From Crocinitomicaceae bacterium (GTDB lineage: Bacteria; Bacteroidota; Bacteroidia; Flavobacteriales_D; Sanyastnellaceae), in the NCBI GenBank assembly GCA_002700285.1, contig PACT01000032.1, positions 21,355 through 57,539 on the forward strand: 36,185 nt of DNA. The letters run 5' to 3'. Each line of letters opens with the position of its first letter. Positions within the stretch are counted from its first letter, which is position 1. A program made the position numbers and the translations under genes. Below are positions 25,694 to 33,383 of the stretch, in pieces. The notes under the pieces are model-generated. The model saw only the letters and a list, made by a program, of their open reading frames with translations, made no database searches and was not told the DNA's origin.

Positions 25694-25975
25694 ATGACTA
25701 ATTTTAACAGTAATCCTAATTTAGAAAGTATGTCATTAAATATCGTTAACTCTTGCACAAACTGCGAGAATCTTGAAAAGAGTTTTAATTGTAGTGTACA
25801 CAATGTGGTTGTTGATTTGAATAACACTTGTGAAAATCATAATTTGAAAGTGAATATCACAAAATCGTCTTCATGTTCAAACTGTTCAAACCACAATACT
25901 TCGAACTGCTCACATCCCAAACAAGCCACCAACGATTTGCTTTGTTTCGATTGGTCTAAGGTCGGAGCCGCTTAA
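25694..25975 (+). CDS. Small Cys/Asn-rich protein, possibly metal-binding
   Basis: A 93-residue protein with no signal peptide, 8 Cys and 4 His. Two related clusters are visible: CTNCENLEKSFNCSVH (Cys21, 24, 33, His36) and CSNCSNHNTSNCSH (Cys61, 64, 72, His74), i.e. CxxC-x7/8-C-x1/2-H. Another Cys46-x2-His49 sits between them, and Cys84 is near the end in LLCFDWSK. Asn/Ser make up much of the rest. The pattern could bind Zn, Cu or an iron-sulfur cluster, but no family was recognised. It diverges from blh and faces the YgjP-like gene convergently. Good codon structure and a defined start support it as a real gene. Confidence 0.65.
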   Translation: MTNFNSNPNLESMSLNIVNSCTNCENLEKSFNCSVHNVVVDLNNTCENHNLKVNITKSSSCSNCSNHNTSNCSHPKQATNDLLCFDWSKVGAA

Positions 25976-26011
25976 TTATTCTCGTTAGCCATTTCTGATT
26001 GAAGGCACGCG

Positions 26012-26728
26012 TCAATAAATCTTAATACCATACGCTTTGACCTCACGATCTAGTTTTCTTGCGTCTCCAGAAACGATGTCTAAGAGTTGCCAGAAATCTT
26101 TGCTATGGTTTTTCACCCTTGTGTGTACCAATTCGTGAAGAATGACATAATCTACAAGGTGATCGGGCAAACGCATGAGGTGGAGGCTAAGATTGATGTT
26201 GTTGTCAAACGAACAGCTTCCCCATCTGGTTTTTGAATTCTTAATGGCGACATTTTTATATTCAAACTTGTGAGCTGCTGCCAATGCTTTGACTCTGCCT
26301 GGAAGAAGCATCTTGGCTTCCTTTCTCCAGGCGCGCTCTATGGCCTGTCGAATTGCATGTTGCACCTCTGAATTTTCAATGTTGGTTGAGTGAGGGATAG
26401 AAACCGCTATTTTGTTATCTCTGACGACGGTCTTCACTGTTGTCATTTCGGAAAACTTCATCTCAAGATGATGAAACCTTGTTTCGAATTTTGTATCTAA
26501 ATGAAAGACGGTCAACAAACCTTCTGCTTTTTGCATCTTCGACAAGTGGGTTTTAATCCAACTGATGCGATCTTCCACGAGCACCCTTGCCTTTTTAAAA
26601 CTAACAGAACGAGGCACAGAGACTCGAACACCCAAAAAAGGTTTAATCGTGATGTTCAAACGTTTGGCACGATGGCTGCGGAAAAAGATGATATCGACAC
26701 CCTGAATATTTACTACTTCATCTTCCAT
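26012..26728 (-). CDS. YgjP-like (M48/DUF45) zinc metallopeptidase domain protein
   Basis: A 238-residue cytoplasmic protein. The core motif LHELVHTRVKNHSKDFW (about 195-211) has HExxH-like ligands HELVH and a downstream His in KNHS, matching the YgjP/DUF45 type (HELAHxxxxNHSxxFW). The upstream KTRWGSCS block is also typical of the family. The N-terminal half (RSHRAKRLNITIKP, VRVSVP) fits the same family. Peptidase activity of this group is little studied. It lies 29 bases after the flavin reductase gene and is the last gene of the MerR-flavin reductase run. Confidence 0.88.
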   Translation of the reverse strand: MEDEVVNIQGVDIIFFRSHRAKRLNITIKPFLGVRVSVPRSVSFKKARVLVEDRISWIKTHLSKMQKAEGLLTVFHLDTKFETRFHHLEMKFSEMTTVKTVVRDNKIAVSIPHSTNIENSEVQHAIRQAIERAWRKEAKMLLPGRVKALAAAHKFEYKNVAIKNSKTRWGSCSFDNNINLSLHLMRLPDHLVDYVILHELVHTRVKNHSKDFWQLLDIVSGDARKLDREVKAYGIKIY

Positions 26729-26757
26729 AAATCAATCTGAATAAGGCCATCGAAAGA

Positions 26758-27381
26758 TCAATGTGGATATTCTTCATAACCTAACCTCATGTGAGGACTT
26801 GTTTTATAATATTCATAAACGCCCAGAATACAAATGTCATTTAAATCAAACTTAAGACGATTCTGGTCCATCAAGCGTGGATTTATTTCAATCCAATCCA
26901 CATCACCGATCATGAGATTACACTTGTTAGGCAACTCAATAATTTTATTTAATATGAGCCCAAACCGAATGTATGACTCATTGACTGCAGGGGCCTTCCA
27001 GTGTTTGGCATTGTAAATATTTGGTGTTAGGCCCACAGCTTCAAATTCAGAAATATGCTCAGGATATTTCGCACTACATCGGTGAGATTGTTTGACAATA
27101 TCATTGTGAATATGAGAGATCGTATACTGACCTGTCGCTTTTATATTCTTGAAGGTATGCGCGTATTCACCAGGTGGTCTTAAGACGATCCCCATCAGAG
27201 CAGGACTTGACCCGAGATGCATGAGAGAACTCACGATGCTTAAATTATGTACTCCCTCATCGCTCACACTACCCACCAGTACTGGACTTTTAAACCCAGC
27301 CAAAGAATTAACCAGCTCTGCTCTTGGTCGAGACTCCATTTCTTTGAGGTCCGAAACGTTTATTTTATGATAGCCTGACAC
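26758..27381 (-). CDS. Flavin reductase family protein (FMN-binding split barrel)
   Basis: A 207-residue protein of the flavin-reductase-like split-barrel family. The barrel shows VLVGSVSDEGVHNLSIVSSLMHLGSSPALMGIVLRP-type strands in short blocks: LVGSVSDEG, LSIVSSL, GIVLRPPGEYAHTFKN, YTISHIH. It uses a GTG start that directly follows the TAA stop of the MerR gene in the same reading frame, so initiation is probably by termination-reinitiation. It may supply reduced flavin or be an electron-transfer or quinone-reducing protein. Similar genes are found beside cryptochrome/photolyase and carotenoid genes in Flavobacteriia (from memory). Confidence 0.82.
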   Translation of the reverse strand: MSGYHKINVSDLKEMESRPRAELVNSLAGFKSPVLVGSVSDEGVHNLSIVSSLMHLGSSPALMGIVLRPPGEYAHTFKNIKATGQYTISHIHNDIVKQSHRCSAKYPEHISEFEAVGLTPNIYNAKHWKAPAVNESYIRFGLILNKIIELPNKCNLMIGDVDWIEINPRLMDQNRLKFDLNDICILGVYEYYKTSPHMRLGYEEYPH

Positions 27382-28257
27382 TTAATTCAGAATTGCATGA
27401 AACTCATCTATTGAAGATATGATTTCAACATTTTTTAAACCTTTGAGTGACATGTCGTTCATTCTGGTTACAGGTAAAATACCCGAACCTGAAAATGTTT
27501 CATCCAGATAAGAAACAACATGTTCAAGCTTATTTACAGAAGACTTAGCGATGGCGAAAAACATGATTTTATTTATTGTGAAATAATCTTTCAAAATGTC
27601 CAATGATTTCAATGGGACAGATTGCCCCAAATAAATGACGTACTTATTATTTTCCGTGAGTATTAAACTCGCTACCAAAAGCCCAATTTCATGGTGCTCA
27701 CCTTCAGGCAGAAATAAAAGCCAAACTTCCTTGTCTTGCACGTTGCCCTGATCGACACTGTCAATCCTTGAATATAACTTTTGCTTAATTAGTTCTGACA
27801 AGAAATGTTCTTGAGAAGGCAATATATCATTCGTAAGCCACAAATATCCAATGCGATGTAGCGCTGGCAACAAAATATTTTTGTAGACATAAAGAGTGTC
27901 GTAACGCTCTAATGAAGCATTTAATACTTCATGGAATAACACTTTATTAAATGTCAGGGCTGATTCAATGACCTTATTTAATTGCTTTAAATGATAAATC
28001 TCATCATCACGCGTGACGTTCCTCACCTGGTCTTCAATATCCTTGTTGGAATAGGAAGCGATTTTCGAAATTTTATAGCCTTTATCCTTTAAAATAGAAA
28101 CATTTAAAGCCTTGACAAGTGTTTCATCATCGTAGAACCTGATGTTTGTTGGGGTTCGTTGGGGTTCAAATAGATTGTACCTATTCTCCCAAGTTCTTAT
28201 GAGCAACTTGCTGAATCCAGTTATGTTGGACAGTTGTTCTATTGAATATTGTGCCAT
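27382..28257 (-). CDS. MerR-family regulator with cobalamin-binding domain (CarH/LitR-like photosensor)
   Basis: A 291-residue regulator. Residues 1-70 are a MerR winged helix (YSIEQLSNITGFSKLLIRTWENRY, then FEPQRTPTNIRFY). The C-terminal part is a B12-binding module: the Wx9EH motif is Trp140 with Glu150-His151 in LWLTNDILPSQEHF, and the lower axial-ligand motif ExHxxG is Glu187, His189, Gly192 in PEGEHHEIG. In CarH/LitR, adenosylcobalamin at such sites makes DNA binding light-sensitive: the tetramer represses in the dark and falls apart in light. All these key residues are kept here, which favours a real photoreceptor. Promoter overlap suggests autoregulation. It leads the MerR-flavin reductase-YgjP run and is divergent from the fasciclin gene. 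Confidence 0.86.
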   Translation of the reverse strand: MAQYSIEQLSNITGFSKLLIRTWENRYNLFEPQRTPTNIRFYDDETLVKALNVSILKDKGYKISKIASYSNKDIEDQVRNVTRDDEIYHLKQLNKVIESALTFNKVLFHEVLNASLERYDTLYVYKNILLPALHRIGYLWLTNDILPSQEHFLSELIKQKLYSRIDSVDQGNVQDKEVWLLFLPEGEHHEIGLLVASLILTENNKYVIYLGQSVPLKSLDILKDYFTINKIMFFAIAKSSVNKLEHVVSYLDETFSGSGILPVTRMNDMSLKGLKNVEIISSIDEFHAILN

Positions 28258-28270
28258 TATGTTTGCAATT

Positions 28271-28282
28271 TACAATAATGTA
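28271..28282. promoter_or_regulatory. Possible MerR operator in its own promoter
   Basis: TACAATAATGTA has reverse-complement symmetry at TACA....TGTA and lies 14 bases before the MerR ATG. On the minus strand it falls in the spacer between a TTTG -33-like element and a weak -7 element (TAAATTGC), where MerR-type proteins bind. Suggestive only. Confidence 0.35.
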
Positions 28283-28313
28283 TACCCTTAATCAAAAAAA
28301 GTTCTACAAAATT

Positions 28314-28345
28314 TTGGTTTATGACTTTTGATGCACTTATGTTTG
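28314..28345 (+). promoter_or_regulatory. Promoter of the fasciclin gene
   Basis: TTG at 28314-28316 and TATGTTTG at 28338-28345 are separated by 21 bases, a match to the Bacteroidota consensus, 31 bases upstream of the fasciclin ATG. The MerR promoter lies on the other strand close by. Confidence 0.6.
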
Positions 28346-28375
28346 CATAACATTTACAATTAATAATTATACAAA

Positions 28376-30241
28376 ATGAAATATTTTAACTTTAACATTC
28401 TCATAGCATCCTTATTTTGCTCGTTCTCACTGAATGCTTTTTCTCAATCCGTATTCGGCATTATTGAAAACTCGGAAGCACACACTACACTCGAAGCGGC
28501 AGTAGTTGCAGCAGAGTTAGATGGCATACTCTCCTCTGATGGACCCTTTACAGTATTTGCCCCAACAGATGATGCATTTAGCGTCATTCCGGAAAACGTA
28601 CTTGAGACTTTGCTTGCAGATCCAACTGGAGACCTCACTCAAATACTCTTAAACCACGTCGTATCTGGAACAGCAATGAGTACAGATTTATCTGATGGAA
28701 TGATGATCGAAACTTTGCAAGGAGGTGAAGTGATGGTATCCATCACAGATGGCATGGTCATGATCGACAATGCAACCGTTACTGTCGCAGATATAACTGC
28801 AGACAATGGGGTTGTACATGTGATCAACGCGGTTTTACAGCCTGCAATGCCAACCAATACAGTATTCGACATAATTGCAAACTCAGATGTGCACACTACA
28901 CTAGAGGCAGCAATAGTTGCAGCAGGTTTAGATGGAACACTCTCCTCTGATGGACCCTTTACAGTATTTGCCCCAACAGATGATGCATTCAGCGTCATCC
29001 CAGAAAACGTACTTGAGACTTTGCTTGAAGATCCAACTGGAGACCTCACTCAAATACTTCTAAACCACGTCGTTTCTGGAACAGCAATGAGCACAGATTT
29101 ATCTGATGGAATGATGGTCGAAACTTTGCAAGGAGGTGAAGTAATGGTATCTATCACAGATGGCATGGTCATGATTGGCAATGCAAACGTTATCGTCGCA
29201 GACATAACTGCAGACAATGGCGTTGTACATGTGATTGATGCAATCTTACAGCCTGAAGTACCGACCAACACAGTATTCGACATCATTGCAAACTCAGAGG
29301 TGCACGCCACGCTAGAGACAGCAATTGTTGCAGCAGGACTGGATGGAACACTTGCGTCTGAAGGACCCTTTACAGTATTTGCACCGACAGATGATGCATT
29401 TAGCTTAGTCCCTGCAAACATTCTTGAAACATTACTCGCAGATCCAACTGGACTGTTAACTCAAATACTGTTGAACCATGTCGTGTCAGGAACAGCTTTA
29501 AGCACAGACCTGTCTGATGGAATGATGATCGAAACATTGCAAGGAAGTGAAGTGATGGTATCCATCACAGATGGCGTAGTGATGATTGACAATGCAACCG
29601 TGATTATCGCAGATATAATTGCAGACAATGGCGTTGTACATGTAATTGATGCAATCCTACAGCCTGAAATGCCAACCAACACAGTATTCGACATTATTGC
29701 AAACTCAGAGGTGCATACCACATTAGAGGCAGCAATTGTCGCAGCAGGATTAGATGAAACACTCGCGTCTGAAGGACCCTTCACAGTATTTGCGCCGACA
29801 GATGACGCGTTCAGCGTAATTCCTGCAGATGTTATAGATGCATTGCTTGCAGATCCAACTGGAGACCTCACTCAAATACTTTTAAATCACGTTGTTTCAG
29901 GAACGACATTGAGCACAGATTTATCAGATGGCATGATGATTACAACATTGCAAGGAGGTGATGTGATGGTGTCTATCGCAGACGGCGTAGTTATGATTGG
30001 CAATGCAACTGTAATTATCGCAGACATAACTGCTGACAATGGCGTTGTGCACGTGATTGATGCAGTCATCGAAACGACAACAAGCAACATCATTGAATCA
30101 AGCGCTCTCATTTCAAATGACATCTACATGTACAGCGTAGACATTACAGGAAGAGAAATCAATTACAACACTACAAACACGATTGTATTCGATATCTACA
30201 AGTCTGGAAAGACAGTCAAGAGGTTTGTAACGATTCAATAA
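28376..30241 (+). CDS. Secreted four-domain fasciclin (FAS1) protein with T9SS-like tail
   Basis: A 621-residue exported protein. Signal peptide ends NAFSQ. Four FAS1 domains follow in tandem, each 137 residues and nearly identical; each contains GPFTVFAPTDDAF, LNHVVSGT, the TLQGG or TLQGS block and ADNGVVHVI(D/N)A. The C-terminal 60 residues (about 562-621) look like a T9SS sorting tail (SVDITGREI, IVFDIYKSGKTVKRF). FAS1 proteins mediate cell-surface adhesion and in marine Bacteroidota often lie near light-response genes (from memory). It is first in a plus-strand run with the SRPBCC and Lacal_2735 genes, after its own promoter and divergent from the MerR regulator. Confidence 0.88.
   Translation: MKYFNFNILIASLFCSFSLNAFSQSVFGIIENSEAHTTLEAAVVAAELDGILSSDGPFTVFAPTDDAFSVIPENVLETLLADPTGDLTQILLNHVVSGTAMSTDLSDGMMIETLQGGEVMVSITDGMVMIDNATVTVADITADNGVVHVINAVLQPAMPTNTVFDIIANSDVHTTLEAAIVAAGLDGTLSSDGPFTVFAPTDDAFSVIPENVLETLLEDPTGDLTQILLNHVVSGTAMSTDLSDGMMVETLQGGEVMVSITDGMVMIGNANVIVADITADNGVVHVIDAILQPEVPTNTVFDIIANSEVHATLETAIVAAGLDGTLASEGPFTVFAPTDDAFSLVPANILETLLADPTGLLTQILLNHVVSGTALSTDLSDGMMIETLQGSEVMVSITDGVVMIDNATVIIADIIADNGVVHVIDAILQPEMPTNTVFDIIANSEVHTTLEAAIVAAGLDETLASEGPFTVFAPTDDAFSVIPADVIDALLADPTGDLTQILLNHVVSGTTLSTDLSDGMMITTLQGGDVMVSIADGVVMIGNATVIIADITADNGVVHVIDAVIETTTSNIIESSALISNDIYMYSVDITGREINYNTTNTIVFDIYKSGKTVKRFVTIQ
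28448..30075 (+). repeat. Four tandem FAS1-domain repeats, 411-bp period
   Basis: The GGACCC of the GPFTVF block starts at 28541, 28952, 29363 and 29774, an exact 411-base (137-codon) spacing with no indels among four copies. Copies 1-2 and 3-4 are the more similar pairs. They are likely recombination-prone and hard to assemble from short reads. Confidence 0.9.
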
Positions 30242-30262
30242 GTTTAAAGGCCAAAATTCATT

Positions 30263-30724
30263 ATGGGTTATTACCAAATACACGATGAACAGGTTGTAAA
30301 GACTGATATAGAAAATCTATGGAATTTTGTATCTGACCCTTCAAATCTCAAAAAGCTAACTCCTTCAAAACTTGGCTTTAAGATGATGACATCAACACAT
30401 ACGGAAATGTCGGAAGGTATGATCATTACTTACAGAATCACGCCACTTCTAAATATAGGTGTTAAGTGGGTGACAGAAATCAGTCATGTAAAAAAACAAA
30501 ACTACTTCATTGACAAACAGGTATATGGACCCTATAAATTATGGCATCATCAACACATCTTTAAAGTGATTGATGAACATCATGTTCGCATGACTGACAT
30601 CGTCACGTACGCTCTGCCATTTGGAATTATAGGTGACTTGGTCAACTTGATATTTATTCGGAAAAAACTAAAGTCAGTGTTCGACTACCGTAAAATTGCT
30701 TTAAATAAAATCTTTCACAAATGA
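30263..30724 (+). CDS. SRPBCC family protein
   Basis: A 153-residue START/SRPBCC-type ligand-binding fold (IHDEQVVKTDIENLWNFVSDPSNLKKLTP, then ITPLLNIGVKWVTEISHV, FDYRKIALNKIF). The ligand is unknown. The start is 21 bases after the fasciclin stop and the stop overlaps the next gene's start (ATGA), so the three are one transcript. In Flavobacteriia related SRPBCC genes occur beside carotenoid or cryptochrome genes, but none is in this window. Confidence 0.78.
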   Translation: MGYYQIHDEQVVKTDIENLWNFVSDPSNLKKLTPSKLGFKMMTSTHTEMSEGMIITYRITPLLNIGVKWVTEISHVKKQNYFIDKQVYGPYKLWHHQHIFKVIDEHHVRMTDIVTYALPFGIIGDLVNLIFIRKKLKSVFDYRKIALNKIFHK

Positions 30725-30894
30725 TCAATTTTTTTAGAAGAAAATCCAAGTACGAAAAGCTAAATGCTGAATATAAAAAACTTATGAAGCAGGCATTTGT
30801 GCTCTCAACAAAAAATAGAACATTGAGTGATCAAGCAACAGCGAAAGCAAATGAAATTCAAAAGTTAATGTTGGCGCTGGAGACAAAAAAGTAA
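30721..30894 (+). CDS. Lacal_2735-type small protein
   Basis: A 57-residue charged helical protein read from an ATG that overlaps the preceding stop (ATGA). MINFFRRKSKYEKLNAEY, then KLMKQAFVLSTKNRTLSD and ANEIQKLM match the pattern of the Lacal_2735 family (F(K/R)KKSxxEKLxxxYxKLxxEAxxLSxxNRxxSDxKxAEAxxI), recalled from the family. It is small, basic at the N-terminus and probably coiled coil. Function is unknown. Last gene of the fasciclin run, followed by a terminator. Confidence 0.8.
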   Translation: MINFFRRKSKYEKLNAEYKKLMKQAFVLSTKNRTLSDQATAKANEIQKLMLALETKK

Positions 30895-30952
30895 CAGCAT
30901 AGGGTTTATATAGCAAAATGAGTTAAACCCAACGCAACTATTGTAATCAACG

Positions 30953-30979
30953 AAAGTCGATCCTCACGGATCGGCTTTT
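30953..30979 (+). terminator. Rho-independent terminator after the fasciclin run
   Basis: AAAGTCGATCC (30953-30963) pairs with GGATCGGCTTT (30968-30978) across loop TCAC, with one G-U pair, followed by TTTGTGCTTTT. It lies 58 bases after the Lacal_2735 stop. Confidence 0.82.
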
Positions 30980-31013
30980 GTGCTTTTACAAACTTATATA
31001 ATATCTTCACCAA

Positions 31014-31460
31014 ATGAATAAAAGGCCTAGCAAACGCAGTGTACTTATAACATTACTCATCGTTTTTGTCGCAATACAAGTGAAAACGACAGATAAAACA
31101 CCATTCAAAATCACGCCTGAATCTGACTTCCTTACGTCAGAAGAAGCACCTCAGGAGGTCACACAACTCATTCAATCAGCATGCTATGATTGTCATTCAA
31201 ACCAAACCCAATACCCTTGGTATAGCCATGTTGCTCCAGTAAGTTGGTGGTTAGAGAGACATATCAACAACGGGAAATCAAAAGTGAATTTTTCAATTTG
31301 GGACACCTATTCACCCGCGCAGCAAGTCACACTGAAAAATGAAAGCGCGGAACTGATTGAAAAGAAATGGATGCCCATTCTCACTTATAAAATAACGCAC
31401 ACAGATGCGAGACTCACCGAAGCACAAAGGCTCATGTTGATCGATTGGCTTCAAGAGTAA
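31014..31460 (+). CDS. Haem-binding domain protein (CxxCH)
   Basis: A 148-residue protein with an N-terminal membrane segment (about 8-22) and one c-type haem motif CYDCH (Cys57, Cys60, His61). The context SACYDCHSNQTQYPWYSHVAPVSWW and KKWMPILTYKITHTDARLT (in shorter blocks) fits the Bacteroidota haem-binding domain family (PF14376-like). It is probably a periplasmic electron carrier anchored to the inner membrane. It is transcribed separately from the fasciclin run, whose terminator lies upstream, and precedes era by 39 bases. Confidence 0.82.
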   Translation: MNKRPSKRSVLITLLIVFVAIQVKTTDKTPFKITPESDFLTSEEAPQEVTQLIQSACYDCHSNQTQYPWYSHVAPVSWWLERHINNGKSKVNFSIWDTYSPAQQVTLKNESAELIEKKWMPILTYKITHTDARLTEAQRLMLIDWLQE

Positions 31461-31480
31461 GTCGAGGCCTCGCATCTTTG

Positions 31481-31488
31481 TACCTTTG
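31481..31488 (+). promoter_or_regulatory. Possible -7 element for era
   Basis: TACCTTTG matches TAnnTTTG exactly, 11 bases before the era ATG. No clear TTG lies at the -33 spacing, so support is partial. Confidence 0.4.
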
Positions 31489-31499
31489 CAGACTAGAGC

Positions 31500-32459
31500 A
31501 TGCGCGAAGAAAAAACACAACCCGAAGGAATCGGTCTCCCAGATTTACCTCCAATGCCTTCAGGGGCAGAATATCCTGACGGACACAAATCAGGCTTTGT
31601 GAACATTGTCGGTTCTCCCAACGTGGGGAAAAGTACACTGATGAATCGTCTTGTAGGGGAAAATATTAGCATTATTAATGCGAAAGCCCAAACGACACGA
31701 CACCGCATCATGGGCATCGTCAACAAGCCCAATTGGCAAATCGTGTATAGTGACACCCCAGGCGTTCTAGACCCCGCATACAAACTCCAGGAAGGGATGA
31801 TGAAGTTTGTTAAGACCGCGCTTCAAGATGCAGACATCATCATTTTCGTAACAGATGTCTACGAGGATGCAATGGCACACGAAGCTACTTTTGACAAAAT
31901 CGCCAACATGGACATTCCGGTGTTTGTTTTAATTAATAAAGTGGATTTGGAGGGGCAAGAGGTGGCCATGAAAAGAGCGGATTATTGGAAAAAGAAAATA
32001 CCGAGAGCACAAGTCGCTCCAATTAGTGCGCTCCATAATTTTAATGTGGACACTTTACTAGATAGCATCGTTGCTCGTCTCCCCGAAGCCCATCCTTTCT
32101 TCCCAAAAGATGAACTGACTGACAAGCCGATGCGGTTTTTTGTTTCTGAAATCGTCAGAGAAAAGATTCTTACACATTACAAGCAAGAAATACCATATAG
32201 CTGTGAAGTAGTCGTTGAGGAGTTTAGGGAGGAGCCACATATATTTAATATTAGAGCTGAGATTAGAGTGGCCAGAGAATCTCAAAAGATGATCGTCATA
32301 GGCTCTGGCGGAAATATGATCAAGAGAGTAGGTACCGACGCCAGAAAAGAGCTTGAAGCTTTCCTTGACAAAAAGGTATTCCTCGACTTATATGTAAGAG
32401 TGGATAAAGACTGGAGGAATGATGAAAGCAAACTGAAACGTTTTGGATACTTTGATTAA
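31500..32459 (+). CDS. era: GTPase Era
   Basis: 16S rRNA-binding GTPase needed for small-subunit maturation. P-loop GSPNVGKST, G3 DTPG, G4 NKVD; the C-terminal KH domain has VAREKI-like IVREKILTHYKQEIPY and VIGSGGNMIKRVG. At 319 residues it carries about 27 extra N-terminal residues (a Pro/Gly-rich segment) before the usual SGFVNIVG start; an internal Met at residue 18 is a possible alternative. ispE begins immediately after its stop. Confidence 0.95.
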   Translation: MREEKTQPEGIGLPDLPPMPSGAEYPDGHKSGFVNIVGSPNVGKSTLMNRLVGENISIINAKAQTTRHRIMGIVNKPNWQIVYSDTPGVLDPAYKLQEGMMKFVKTALQDADIIIFVTDVYEDAMAHEATFDKIANMDIPVFVLINKVDLEGQEVAMKRADYWKKKIPRAQVAPISALHNFNVDTLLDSIVARLPEAHPFFPKDELTDKPMRFFVSEIVREKILTHYKQEIPYSCEVVVEEFREEPHIFNIRAEIRVARESQKMIVIGSGGNMIKRVGTDARKELEAFLDKKVFLDLYVRVDKDWRNDESKLKRFGYFD

Positions 32460-33383
32460 TTGATTTACTTCCCTCCTGCAAAAATCAATTTGGGACTTCA
32501 AGTCCTTGCCAAAAGAGACGATGGTTTCCACAATATTGAAAGCATTTTCATACCTACCCAATTGTGTGATGTTCTTGAAGTGCATACACGTGAGAATGCA
32601 CCTGAAGGTGAATTGAAATTTGAATGTTCTGGCATAGAAGTGAATGGCAGCATTCAAGATAACACCATCGTCAGAGCGCACCAGATTTTGTCTGAAAAAT
32701 TCAGACTACCAGCCATAAAAGCAAGACTTCATAAAGTCATACCAACAGGCGCAGGACTTGGCGGAGGGAGTTCAGATGGCACTTTTATGCTGAAGGCAAT
32801 CAATGACATTTGTAACCTAGAATTAAGTGAGGAGTCCCTGGAGAAATATGCTGAGGAGTTGGGAAGTGACTGTCCTTTTTTTGTCAAAAACAGAACATCA
32901 TTTGTAAGGGGGCGAGGTGAAATACTAACCCCAATTCATGATAAAAAGGGGCCGCAGAGACTGGAGGAGATGATGATTCTCATCATACATCCGGGGGTAC
33001 ATATCAATACTTCAGAAGCCTTCGCTTGGTTGCAAGAGGATAAGCTTAAGAAGGAACATCAAGCGCACCAAGTAAATAAACTCAAGGATAAGCACAATGA
33101 ATTTCTCTCAAGCACTCCTGTAAAGAACTGGTGTGATTTATTCACGAACGATTTTGAAAATCCTGTCACATCCAGATTTGAGCCAGTCAAAAAAGCGCTC
33201 CAACTCATCAAGGAGGCTGGGGCAGACTATATTCAGATGACAGGAAGCGGATCCTCCGTATATGGAATATTTGGCGGATCAATTAATTCAGTAAAAGACA
33301 CTAAAGTGACGTTAATGGCTCAAAAAGTAGCAGAAAAAGCAAAAAAAGAGGGGTTTTTCGTTTATTTCGGCGCTTTGGCATAA
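32460..33383 (+). CDS. ispE: 4-diphosphocytidyl-2-C-methyl-D-erythritol kinase
   Basis: GHMP kinase of the methylerythritol phosphate route, which makes the isoprenoid precursors also needed for carotenoids. AKINLGL near the N-terminus and the ATP-loop PTGAGLGGGSSDG (about 97-109) mark it; TGSGSSVYGIF is the third GHMP block. The start is TTG directly after the era TAA stop, in the same frame; upstream in-frame codons are blocked by that stop, and the resulting N-terminus (IYFPPAKINLGLQV) matches the family. Length 307 is slightly long, with an insertion around 190-215. The 3' end overlaps the convergent permease gene by 22 bases. Confidence 0.93.
   Translation: MIYFPPAKINLGLQVLAKRDDGFHNIESIFIPTQLCDVLEVHTRENAPEGELKFECSGIEVNGSIQDNTIVRAHQILSEKFRLPAIKARLHKVIPTGAGLGGGSSDGTFMLKAINDICNLELSEESLEKYAEELGSDCPFFVKNRTSFVRGRGEILTPIHDKKGPQRLEEMMILIIHPGVHINTSEAFAWLQEDKLKKEHQAHQVNKLKDKHNEFLSSTPVKNWCDLFTNDFENPVTSRFEPVKKALQLIKEAGADYIQMTGSGSSVYGIFGGSINSVKDTKVTLMAQKVAEKAKKEGFFVYFGALA

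Noticed and set aside
28444-30123. Five long open frames on the minus strand within the fasciclin gene
   Set aside because: They repeat with the 411-base unit, have Ser/Ala/Thr-rich nonsense composition and mirror the codon bias of the plus-strand gene.
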